From positions 1 through 64,000 of the forward strand of contig JAQGEQ010000306.1 in the NCBI GenBank assembly GCA_034620365.1: a stretch of DNA of 64,000 nucleotides, in the 5' to 3' direction. The position numbers and the translations under genes are program-made. This DNA is from Pegea sp. RAD2-039 (taxonomy: Eukaryota > Chordata > Thaliacea > Salpida > Salpidae). How positions within the stretch are numbered: the first letter of the stretch is position 1; every line of letters starts with the position of its first letter. The notes below the pieces were generated by a model. That model made no database searches, was not told the origin of the DNA, and saw only the letters and a program-made list of their open reading frames with translations. Shown piece after piece: positions 1 to 9,419 of this stretch.

Positions 1-46
1 AGAAAATAATTTACTTTATTTGAGGTTTTAGACGCTTATTATTTAC

Positions 47-1403
47 TTGTCTTCTGTTTTCCAGGTCCATTTTGGTCGCCACTAGAATAATTGGTACTTT
101 TTTGTCTTTATCATAACTTTTAGTTAATTGAATGATGTAATCTCTACATATTAAATGTTTTTTATTGAGTTAAACGCGATTTTTTACAGATATTTTGATA
201 AAATTTTAAATAAATAGATAATAAATTATCTCACAAAGCTTATGTCTTTGAGTTTGCAAATTGTATTGTTGTAAAAACAGAAGTTGAACCGTTTTTATAC
301 CACAAATTTTTGCCACAATAAATATTATTCAATTAATCATATCTTAGTTAAATATCAATTTTTATACAAGCCAACATCATTCACAAATTAACTAATTGAA
401 AATAAAATATAGATTTATAAATTTCTTTCTTTTTTTGTATAGTTAAAACTAAAAAGTTTATTATTTCATTTATTTTAACAAAAGTTAAAAATATCGAAAG
501 AAACAGATGGTACACGTGGCATTATCACATTATATAACTTTATACAACTTTATATAACTTTATATTACTTTATATAACTTTATACAACTTTATACAACTT
601 TATATTACTTTATATTACTTTATATTACTTTATATTACTTTATATTACTTTATATTACTTTATATTACTTTATATTACTTTATATTACTTTATATTACTT
701 TATATTACTTTATATTACTTTATATAGAATTACGATTATTCTCTGTTATTATAACTTTTATTTTATAACATTGAACAATATATATATTTATATTTATTAT
801 TATTGTTAATTACAATTATTCACTACAACTATTTACAACACCAGTTGGAAATCTACCGACTTCATCGACTGAACCATCAAAAATGATTTTCTATCAGCTA
901 CTGAAAATGTGATTATGAATCCACAACCTTCTGAAACAAACCCACACCATTCAAAATAAGATGTTAGTGATTCATTAATATCACAAACATTACAAGTTTC
1001 ATCTAACTTGATAATGGTACGTTTTGTTCGGTTTTCAATCTAAAAAAATTTGATTAAATTTGAAATTTAAGTTGTAATTTTGCATTTGTTTTTTGGCTAC
1101 AATTAATAGTTTGAAAAGTTTTTAGTAAATTCATCAGCATACAAATTAAAAAATTCATTAACAAAGTCTTTGAGACAATCGCATTTCCAATTTTTAAAAC
1201 CACAAAAAAAATTAACAAATATAAAAAAAATTGCATAAAATTCTAAACAAACATTTCTCGATAATAATTTTGTAAAAAACAGTAATTTATAAGATTTTAA
1301 AAAATGTTTCTTTTAAACAAACTTTTTTGTCGAAATATCTTTCAATCAAAGATGTCTTCCCCGTTCCCTTTGCCCCAAGGATGAGCAAATTTGGTTTCTC
1401 CAT
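47..1403 (-). CDS. Atypical Ras-like small GTPase, 3' end beyond window
   Basis: Three exons are visible on the minus strand. Exon 1 (1403-1323) begins with ATG and encodes MEKPNLLILGAKGTGKTS, a good G1/P-loop. Its donor is GTTTGT. Exon 2 (1039-857) encodes the central strands, including GFIITFSVADRKSF, which resembles the beta4-alpha3 region of Ras/RERG/DiRas proteins. Exon 3 (about 136-47) encodes VPIILVATKMDLENRRQ with the G4 motif TKMD and ends at a GTAAAT donor, so the gene probably continues past the left edge. The exon 2/3 junction is uncertain because the obvious donor and acceptor do not agree in phase. The G3 motif DxxGQ is absent: where DTAGQ is expected the protein reads DINESLTSYF. 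The G2 switch I threonine is also not seen, unless a small exon in intron 1 was missed. It is probably a pseudo-GTPase or an unusual Ras-family member; partner and location are unknown. Confidence 0.65.
530..726. repeat. 10-bp tandem array inside GTPase intron 2
   Basis: About 19 copies of a 10-bp unit. The variant order is visible: TATATAACTT and TATACAACTT on the left, then a homogeneous run of TATATTACTT on the right. It lies in intron 2 of the Ras-like gene. Homogenisation at one end suggests recent slippage expansion. Confidence 0.9.
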
Positions 1404-1411
1404 CTTCTATA

Positions 1412-2735
1412 TCTCTGAAGCAATAACGTATACCATCTCATATAAGTGAGTTTTTATTAAATTATAATAAAGTGAAATCTTTCTATTCCTATTTTATTAT
1501 TTTAATTTTTTCAACTTTTAGAGCAAAGTATTACAAGCAAAGAGGTAATTGGAAGGTCTTATCACATTTTAAAATTATTATAAAAAGAATAAGAACATAG
1601 TATAGTATTATCTTTGTAATTTTAATCTATTTATTCAACAAATAACTGTAAGTGATAAATTCTATAACTCTTATATGAAATGAAACGATATGAGCTGAAA
1701 GGTAATGAAAGGCTTATTAATTATTTATATTTATTAAGGTATATTATTTTTTAAGAAAAATCAAATGAAAAAAACTATGAAACGGTCTTAAGTACTACAA
1801 TTTAGCAAAATTAGTATAGAAATAATTGTAGAATTATTAATTGTCATTTAAATATAAATTGTGAATAAAAATGACAACAAAAAATTTATACTTTAATCAT
1901 ATTTTTTAACAAATTATTTTATTTCTAAAAAATGGTTACTAATAATTTAAAAGTAATTCTATTTAATTAATTATGAAATTAATGAAATATATTCTATAAA
2001 TATTGATTACCTAATTAAACAATCTGTTAGTAACATTAAGAAATAATTTTTTGAATTTTTAAAATAAACAGAAAATTCTAGAAATATTTTTCAACAATCA
2101 AAACAAAAGTAAAAGTTTGTTTTAAAAAATTTAAAAGATTAGCAAACAAAATAAAAACATTTAATAAGATTATTTGTATAACAAAGATAAACTTAAAAAT
2201 ATTTTTCTGACTAATTATTTTTCAAATAATTTTTCTAAGAACTTAGATTCATTAGTAAATAGAAAAAAAGTTAATGTACCTAAAAAATGATTTCTAACAA
2301 ACTGTTTATTTTGATAATAAAAAAACAACTTTTTTAGATTTAATGTAAATAATCAAAAAATCCTCTTTAAAAATTAAACCATTTATTTAGTTTAAAAATT
2401 AAATTCCTCTATTTTGTTTGTTTATTTATATGTTTAGATACAAATAAATACAAAATAGCAAAGGTTGTGTTATCTAGAAAACTAGGTAATTTACCATTTT
2501 CAATTTTTGTTAGATTTTGTAATAAATTATTTTCAGAAAAATTTTTAACAATTTCTAAGAAATCACATTTTAAGTAATTTTGTAGCAAAAGTTGAAATGT
2601 TATCAAAATATTTTGTAATTTCTTTTAGTAAATACTATTTTTGTAGATTTAAATTTTCATCTTAAAATAGATAATTTTAAAAATAAAATATGAATATTGT
2701 AGTTATAAAATATGAATATTAACTCAATAAAAAGT
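1412..2735. other. AT-rich intergenic, no gene recognised
   Basis: This stretch lies upstream of the Ras-like gene and holds poly-A/T runs only. A 65-codon minus-strand reading frame at 2606-2409 is not supported by splice sites, composition or similarity. Sequence just before 1430 is probably the 5' UTR of the GTPase. Confidence 0.5.
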
Positions 2736-2808
2736 GCCCGGCTAGCTCAGTCGGTAGAGCGTTGGACTCTTAATCCAACGGTCGTGGGTTCGAGCCCCAC
2801 GTTGGGCG
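2736..2808 (+). tRNA. tRNA-Lys (anticodon CTT)
   Basis: A 73-nt cloverleaf without intron. The acceptor arms are GCCCGGC (2736-2742) and GTTGGGC (2801-2807), pairing with two G-U pairs. The D arm GCTC/GAGC carries an A box. The anticodon stem TTGGA/TCCAA encloses loop CTCTTAA with anticodon CTT at 2769-2771. The T arm GTGGG/CCCAC encloses TTCGAGC, which serves as the B box. A T6 run at 2812-2817 is a Pol III terminator. The gene looks functional. Confidence 0.97.
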
Positions 2809-2811
2809 CGC

Positions 2812-2817
2812 TTTTTT
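2812..2817 (+). terminator. Pol III oligo-T terminator of tRNA-Lys
   Basis: Six T residues start four bases after the tRNA discriminator base, a standard Pol III stop. Confidence 0.8.
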
Positions 2818-2982
2818 ACTAATATTAAATTTATTGTTTTGCAGTTATTGTTATTATTATTTGCACAATATTTTATCTTTTTAATTTTTTAAATCGTTAT
2901 TTATATCATTATTATTTCTTCTTTTTAATCGTTCTAAAATTCATCTAAACTTTTATAATTAATTTAATATTTTGATGATTAT

Positions 2983-3112
2983 ACAAATTTTAATATTTAT
3001 TTATTAATTCAATAAACTCAAAAATAAATACGAGATGTTTAGAAGAATTCTAGAATATTAACTTTTATAAAAAAATCGATTTCTTAGGAATAAAAGCCAT
3101 TTTGGTTCTTCA
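2983..3112 (+). repeat. Inverted duplication 1, segment A (left)
   Basis: This segment is matched in reverse complement at 23783-23925, for example through the shared stretch around 'gaattctagaatattaac' and 'gccattttggttctt'. In the right copy segment A joins segment B directly. Here they are separated by about 1.3 kb of SINE and minisatellite. Confidence 0.85.
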
Positions 3113-3204
3113 GAACAATATTTCATGTTTCTATTTTCTTTAATATTTTCAAGTTTTTTTGTAATGTAAATGTAATTTTTATTCTGTATTATAACTCATG
3201 ATCG

Positions 3205-3440
3205 TATATATAGGTGAAACAAAAGGACTGATGCAGCTATACCCGCTGACGTCACAGAAGCTTCTAGAACGACACTGAGTACAGTGACAAACTGTCTCCG
3301 ATTCCGGATTTAGATTCAGAATCTTCTGTCTTTTAAAGATTTGTGATTTTACCAGACTCACAGGTTAACTCTTCTAACTGGTTTTTATATTTTAGCATAT
3401 ACATGTTAATTGTGATTTTTTGGAAGATTAAAATCCTTAA
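3205..3440 (-). mobile_element. tRNA-Val-type SINE, partial (copy S1)
   Basis: It shares 'actgatgcagct', 'tgacgtcacagaagcttct' and 'actgagtacagtgac' with copies at 7.94-8.47, 13.4, 39.6 and 54.7 kb. The orientation was set from the tRNA-like head of the 54.7-kb copy. The head itself is missing or decayed here. Confidence 0.75.
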
Positions 3441-3449
3441 TAACTTTTT

Positions 3450-4195
3450 AGTAAAATCGCCCTCAACCACCTCTGATTTAAAAATGCGGTCCTCGACCCC
3501 ATCTGAGACTGAAATGTGGCCCTAAACCACCTCTTTTATAGAAATGCGGTCCTCTACCACCTCTGAGACTTAAATGAGGTCATCAACCACCTCTGATATA
3601 GAAATGCGGTCCTTGAAAACCTCTGGGACTGAAATGTGGCCCTCAACCACTTCTGATATAAAAATGCGGTCCTCGACCACCTCTGGGACTTAAATGAGGT
3701 CCTCAACCACCTCTGATATAGAAATGCGGTCCTCGACCCCATCTGAGACTGAAAGGTGGCCCTCAACCACTTCTGATATAAAAATGCGGTCCTCGACCAC
3801 CTCTGAGACTTAAATGAGGTCCTCGACCACCTTTGATATAGAAATGCGGTCCTCGACAACCTCTGGGACTGAAATGTGGCCCTCAACCACTTCTGATATA
3901 AGAATGCGGTCCTCGACCACCTCTGGGACTTAAATGAGGTCCTTAACCACCTTTGATATAGAAATGCGGTCCTCGACCCCATCTGAGACTGAAATGTGGC
4001 CCTCAACCACCTCTGATATAGAAATGCGGTCCTCGACTCCATCTGGGACTGAAATGTGGCCCTCAACCACTTCTGATATAAAAATGCGGTCCTCGACCAC
4101 CTCTGGGACTGAAATGTTGCCTTCAACCACCTCTGATCAAGAAATGCGGTCCTCGACCACCTCTGGGACTAAAATATGGCCCTCTATTACCTTTA
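3450..4195. repeat. 30-bp minisatellite with 60-bp higher-order unit
   Basis: About 25 repeats of a 30-bp unit built around 'ctcgaccacctctgggact' plus 'aaatgcgg'. Alternate units differ (GGGACT/TTAAATGAGG versus GATATA/GAAATGCGG), giving a clear 60-bp higher-order period. Because 30 is a multiple of three, long open frames arise on both strands; these are by-products and not genes. The same repeat family occurs at 18.2-19.1 kb in a KRR1 intron. Confidence 0.93.
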
Positions 4196-4439
4196 TTTAC
4201 TTGATTTTTTTCTACATTTTATTCTTATTATTTTTCTAGCCTTCATGTTTTTGTGTAAATTTTTTCGAAAAAAAATTTTATAACAAATTCAAAATGTAAC
4301 TTGTTTGATAACAAATAAAAATTAAGTAAATTTTAACAGATTAAATCACTTGTGATTATTTTTGTTACAACTTATGTTGATAGAAATTATATACTTCTAA
4401 ACTTAGTTAATATTCTTAATAAAATTATTAACAATGAAA

Positions 4440-5645
4440 ATTATTTAATGTCAATAAAACTGTTTCAAATAGGTTCTCGAAATTTGTTTTATTCTTTTAC
4501 TAAACTTCTTGAACATAACAAAATATTTCATTCAAAAAAATATTGATTTTAAATGATGTAAAAATGTTTTATAAATTTTTAAGAAATAATTAGATTCAAG
4601 CAAAAAAAAAAAATTAAAATATTATGAGATTTTAGTCGTTAGCCGTCGAAGCATCACGATATTTAAGAAAATCAGTCTGCATCAACTATAAAAGGATGCG
4701 CGTGTCGCTTGTGACGTCATACGGAGATAATATCGATGATGATATCGCCAAGTTAACAGAAAATATCAGAAGATAATCTCACTGATTTGTTGTAAAGATA
4801 AAATGAAAAAATAAAAAAAAGTTAGAAAGTCGAAAACCCCACAAACTTTAAACTTTTACCAACTTGCGTGGTATATATTGAGTGTAAATCTCTTATATAT
4901 TGCACGGTGTTAAAAAAGACCGGATATTTTGCCACTGATTTGCATTTCCATTGCATTTCGTGGACCTTCCACCGGCGAAAATTAAAAACAAGAATTTGCT
5001 ACATTTCGAACTGACTTCAGTGTACGGCCTCATTCTTGTCACATGACTATTCTCATTTACATAAATACTTCTCGCGTACAGTGACACCATTACTGTTTAC
5101 GTCAGAAGTTCCAATTTTACCACTAAAAGATTTATTTCAAAGTATTATGATTATTATTTTCTTACTTACAAATTCAATTGTATTTATTTTCTTGTTTAAA
5201 GATAAAAAACTTTTGAGTTTTTATTGTAAAAGTTGTTAGATACATTTGAAAACAATATTTCTGAAAATAAATGATTAATTCTACCTTGAATAGTTTTTTG
5301 AATAAATTACATTGTAAAAAGTTTTAATAAATCTTCAACTATTTATATCCGATATCAACAAATAGGAGATAGCACAGCAGATCTCTACCACACTCACTAC
5401 TCAAAGATGCTAACAACTTTTTGAATGTTTTTTCTTAACTGGCTATTTATATTTAAATATAAACGTTTTTACCTACTGAAGGTTCCATCTTCTAATTTTA
5501 TTTAAAACACTATCTTTTTTATATATTTTTTCACTCTTTTAAGAGCTGTCAGGTTTCACAAACTCTTTTTAAAACAAGACTTTTTTTTTATTTTATCGCC
5601 TGAACTGATGCAGACAAAATGGACTTTAAACAAAAGGTTTCCGGT
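4440..5645 (+). repeat. Inverted duplication 1, segment B (left)
   Basis: Reverse-complement match to 22686-23768. Shared landmarks include 'gatagcacagcagatctc' and 'caccggcgaaaattaaaaac'. The left copy has about 115 extra bases near 4610-4725. A 60-67 codon plus-strand frame starting at 5036 is open in both copies, with a hydrophobic C-terminus. The few differences between copies change amino acids, so selection on it is not evident, and I do not call it a gene. Confidence 0.9.
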
Positions 5646-5649
5646 GTAA

Positions 5650-6085
5650 TAATATTTTGTAAGAATATTAATACTTTTCAAATGTTTTTTCTTTAAAATT
5701 TTGTCGACATAAAATACTAATAATCAAGAATTAATTTATTAACTTGTTTATAACATAGTTAAAAAGAAAACAAACAAAATCATAAAATAAAACTACAGCT
5801 TTGTTTCAATTGAACCTTGAATTGTTTTATAGTTTCTAAATTTATCAATTTAAATATTATTATTAATTTATTAAGAGTTAATGCTAGTTTCAAAATTTAA
5901 AATAAATATTAAAAAATCTTATTAAGATATTATGAACATTTTAAGAGATGTGGAAATATTAACCTTTTAAAATCACTTGAACTTTTAAAACAATAAAAAA
6001 GTTACATTTAGAAAGTTGAAGTTATTTTTAGAACAAAGAACAAACGAAATGTGAGAAAAAGTCCAAAGAAACCTTAAAACATAAA
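5650..6085. other. AT-rich spacer upstream of adaptor-like gene
   Basis: No coding or repeat signal recognised. The last 100-150 bases before 6171 presumably hold the promoter and 5' UTR of the next gene; part of this is duplicated at 24.65-24.82 kb. Confidence 0.4.
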
Positions 6086-6170
6086 CCCCTGAAACATTCA
6101 ATTCATTTTCATTCTAGAAGTTTAGCTGCTACAAAAGAATTTTCAAACTTCAAACTTTTTCATCATTAAA

Positions 6171-6491
6171 ATGATCATTTATAAAATCGTGATCAGTGTC
6201 TTCAACTACGCTATCAGTTTGATGTCTATTGTCGCGATTATATTCAAATTACAAAGATGTTGTAGACGATCACGTAAGAAGACATCTTCTAAAACAACAT
6301 CATCAAAAGAAGAACCAAAAGTTGTGAGTAATGAGAATATTTATGAGCAAATCTCTATGAAGAGTCAAGAAGAGAAAGATGAGAAGGAAGATCAAGATCA
6401 TTATCTTCCGATGGCACCTACAACACCTAGTGGTTCAAACGCTCCTCCTGTTGCTCCTGAAAGCAAAGATGAGTATGTGGTCCAATCTTAA
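6171..6491 (+). CDS. Small single-pass membrane protein with tyrosine motifs (adaptor-like)
   Basis: Complete single-exon frame of 106 aa; AATAAA lies about 90 bases after the stop. Residues 5-27 form one hydrophobic segment, followed at once by a Cys-Cys pair (30-31) and a basic cluster RRSRKK. This favours a signal-anchor with a cytoplasmic tail and possible palmitoylation. The remaining ~70 residues are hydrophilic and Ser/Lys/Glu-rich, with three Tyr in SH2-type contexts: NIYEQI (Y58), HYLPM (Y78, the YxxM pattern bound by PI3K p85) and EYVVQS (Y102). The layout recalls LAT/PAG-type transmembrane adaptors, but that is an analogy; I recognise no family. A truncated inverted copy of its 5' end lies at 24.65-24.82 kb. 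Confidence 0.6.
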   Translation: MIIYKIVISVFNYAISLMSIVAIIFKLQRCCRRSRKKTSSKTTSSKEEPKVVSNENIYEQISMKSQEEKDEKEDQDHYLPMAPTTPSGSNAPPVAPESKDEYVVQS

Positions 6492-6599
6492 AATTAAGAT
6501 TGATTTTCAAATCTTGATATTTCACAAATATTTTACTCAATTATCATCTTTCCAGCTTAATTCTTATATTTACAAAGAATAAAACTGATTTGTATAAAA

Positions 6600-7150
6600 C
6601 TGATTTGTGTTTTTGTCACTTCTTACAACAAGATGATAAAAAATATCGAGATAAAAGTTGTTAATAAAAAGATTATTAACCTAAATTATTTCTCTATTAA
6701 TTGTGATAATTTTTATTTAACTATTTTTATTTTTAATATTCTTGATTATATACTTAATATACAACTTTTAAAATAACTTTAATTAAAATGAATAAATATT
6801 TATTTCTATATATTCTATTTTCTAAATTTATTTAAAAATATTTTTCAAATTTTACAAAACTTGAAAACTGTTTGAGCAACAATAGTAACATAAACAACAA
6901 TAGTAACATAAACAACAATAGTAACATAAACAACAATAGTAACATAAACAACAATAGTAACATAAACAACAATAAATACCTACTTTTTCCGGGTAAAAAT
7001 ATATTTTATCTGAATAGATTATATCTATAAATACTATTTGTATTTATATATATTTATAAATATCATTTGTGAAATAAAAACCAAATCTTGCATACAAAGT
7101 GTTTCTTTTATATAAAAGTCAATACCACAAAAAATTGTTTTGAGTTTAGG
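6600..7150. other. AT-rich intergenic with short 18-bp array
   Basis: Contains five copies of an 18-bp unit 'aacaatagtaacataaac' at about 6881-6972. No gene is recognised in the rest. Confidence 0.6.
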
Positions 7151-7154
7151 TTTA

Positions 7155-7300
7155 AAAATCTAGATAGTTTGTTTGAAATAGTTGTTTAAAAAGTTATTTT
7201 AAAGTTAACTAATGCAACTCTAAAAAGTAAAAAAGCCAAAATAGTCGTTTGGTTCAATTTACCCTACTAAAAGTATACCATGTGGTTCATTTACTAGAAC
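7155..7300 (+). repeat. Inverted duplication 1, segment D (left)
   Basis: Matches 22185-22325 in reverse complement, through 'caactctaaaaagtaaa' and 'aaaatagtcgtttggttca'. No coding content. Confidence 0.8.
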
Positions 7301-7309
7301 AATTAGTTT

Positions 7310-7930
7310 CAAACATAATAATGATCATCAAGCTATAAGATAATTTAGAAAAATCTGAAAAATATTTTACTTATTACTCTTACTTTTTAAAAGTTTGAAA
7401 TAAATACAAAACGAATAAATAGTATTATCAAAGTACAAAGTACATCTATATTCTGATTTATTGAATTTGTAAATATAAAAATGATAATTCTTAGTTTAGT
7501 TTTAGTTTGAACAATATTTCTAAAGTAATTTAAAATTACTTGATTATACAAACAGCTTGTCGATTGAAAATAAAAAGTTTTGTAAATATCTATCAGGAAC
7601 TTTTCATTTAAAGTTTTTTTAAACATTTCTACAAAAATTATAAACATTTGAAGTATTTCAAAAATTAGTTACTAATTTTAAATAACTTTGAAACTAAATA
7701 AAATTGTTATTCAATAAATATCATTAATTTATTAATTTAAAATAATTGTAATTTAAATTTTAATTCAATTTTTTAATTATCTTGGACAGTATTGTTTCCT
7801 TAGCAAATCTAAAAGATATTAATAACAATAATATAAATTATTAGGTAAAAAATTTTAGAAATATAAATTGAATGATAAAAAGCAAACTAAGCATTTATAT
7901 TATTTATTAAATTTATTTACAAATCTTTGG
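7310..7930. other. AT-rich intergenic, nothing recognised
   Basis: An 86-codon minus-strand frame (7647-7387) has the composition of background AT sequence and no recognisable similarity. I see no gene. Confidence 0.4.
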
Positions 7931-7939
7931 TAAAGTTAA

Positions 7940-8470
7940 GCAAATGAAAAAGGTGGAACGTCTCCGCTACGAACGCCCATGCTGTCAGGGCAGAAGTTGT
8001 GGAGATCCAGTTGTTGCCCATGCAGCAGGATTCCACTCTCCACGCCAACAAGGTTACGTAGCGGAATAGAAGGACTGATGCAGCTACACCCGCTGACGTC
8101 ACAGAAGCTTCTAGAACGACACTGAGTATAGTGACGAACTGCTAAGTAACCTCCAAATCAGGATTTAAATTTGAAGTTTTGTGTCTCCTAGAAGTGTTGT
8201 TATTAAAAAGACCCACAAGTTCCCTTCTATCTGGGTTTTTATGGACTTTTCCTTGTCTTTTTCCTTGAGTACAGTGACAAACTGTCTACGAGGCTCCAAC
8301 TCCGGTTTTAAATTCGGTGTCTACTAGAAGTGTTGTCATAAAACAGACCCACAAGGTCCCTTCTACCCGGGTTTTATATGTCCTTGTCACTAATATATGT
8401 CCACCAGGGATCGAACACAGATTTGCCACTTATAACAACAATGTTAATTGTGATTTTTTGAAAGATTAAA
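7940..8470 (-). mobile_element. tRNA-Val-type SINE with duplicated body (copy S2)
   Basis: Read on the minus strand, it starts near 8450 with a B-box-like 'gtgttcgatccctgg'. It continues through the common body ('agaagggaccttgtgggtct'). Part of the body is present twice in tandem (about 8390-8263 and 8262-8119). It ends with the 'gctgcatgggcaacaa' tail seen in the 39.6 and 54.7 kb copies. The tail contains a short inverted repeat, 'ctccgctacg' (7961-7970) and 'acgtagcgga' (8056-8065). Confidence 0.75.
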
Positions 8471-8489
8471 ACCTTTATAATCTATACAT

Positions 8490-9415
8490 GATAAACAACT
8501 TTTACTCAATTTAATAATATACAACTTTACTTGTTAATCTAATTTATTTTTTTATATTTTTTTGTATTTTTTATTTACTTTAAGCCTTAGCTATTTATTT
8601 GATTAAGAAAAATGGTTTAGATGTAAGTTTTCTGCTTTCACTATACAACCTCTAATACAACTTTATGTTACAAATATAGAAGTTACTTATTTACAAAATT
8701 GTTTTTTATTTGCTGCTTATGATGTTAAAATAAGATTCTGAAACATTGCTTCAAAATTGTGAATAAATAACTTGATAAAAGTACTCAAAACTATTTCAAA
8801 TAATTATACTATTCTTATTTAAATCATTTTACGAATAAAAAATGACTTAAAAAGTAAACTTGTGAAATTATTCTCTTTGAAAGTTGTTATTTAGTTACAA
8901 AACTGCTAGAATTCTGCAATTTTAAATTAATAAAACTTTTTATAATTTCTGATACTGTGTATTAAGAAATAGATTTAAACTTTATTTTATTAAAACTTCT
9001 TTTAAGTAATCTTCTAGATATCTAGTTGATATTAACATCTTACAATTTAAGTTGACATAAAACATATTACTAAATAATAATTTAACTTTATTAGTTATTA
9101 ATATTTCATTTCCAAATACAAATAAACAAGTTTAAATAATTTAGAAAATTTTAATTTTAAAGAAAAATTGTAACTTTTATTTTCATTTCAAAGTTTAAAG
9201 GTTTTAGATTTTAAGAATTAAAATAGAATCTCTGCTATTGACAATAAACGAGAATGAAATGTAAATAAGTTTTATTATTGATTATACTACTTTAGTTGTA
9301 AATTCAGAACTAAAATAAAGAAAGTGTTATCTTCAACAAAGTTAAGAATTTATTTTTCAGTTTCTTCTAGAATATAAAATTTATTCAAAATTAAAAACTT
9401 CTTGAATGAAAACAT
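8490..9415. other. AT-rich spacer downstream of epoxide hydrolase
   Basis: No gene, RNA or repeat recognised. The part nearest 9419 should include the 3' UTR of the epoxide hydrolase. Confidence 0.4.
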
Positions 9416-9419
9416 GGGT

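Noticed and set aside
530..726. Telomere- or origin-like repeat
   Set aside because: Pure AT 10-bp repeat within an intron; no G-rich strand as in telomeres.
2409..2606. 65-codon minus-strand frame
   Set aside because: Composition follows the AT background; no domain, splice logic or neighbour supports it.
3554..4239. Long open frames in both strands of the 30-bp array
   Set aside because: They exist because the repeat unit is divisible by three; the product is a simple repeat with no start context, splice signals or similarity.
4893..5090. 65-codon minus-strand frame with several Cys/Trp
   Set aside because: Lies in duplicated segment B; the right copy breaks the frame.
5036..5239. 67-codon frame with hydrophobic tail, also open at 23289-23107
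   Set aside because: Duplicate frames differ mainly by amino-acid-changing substitutions and diverge at the end, so there is no sign of selection on a protein.
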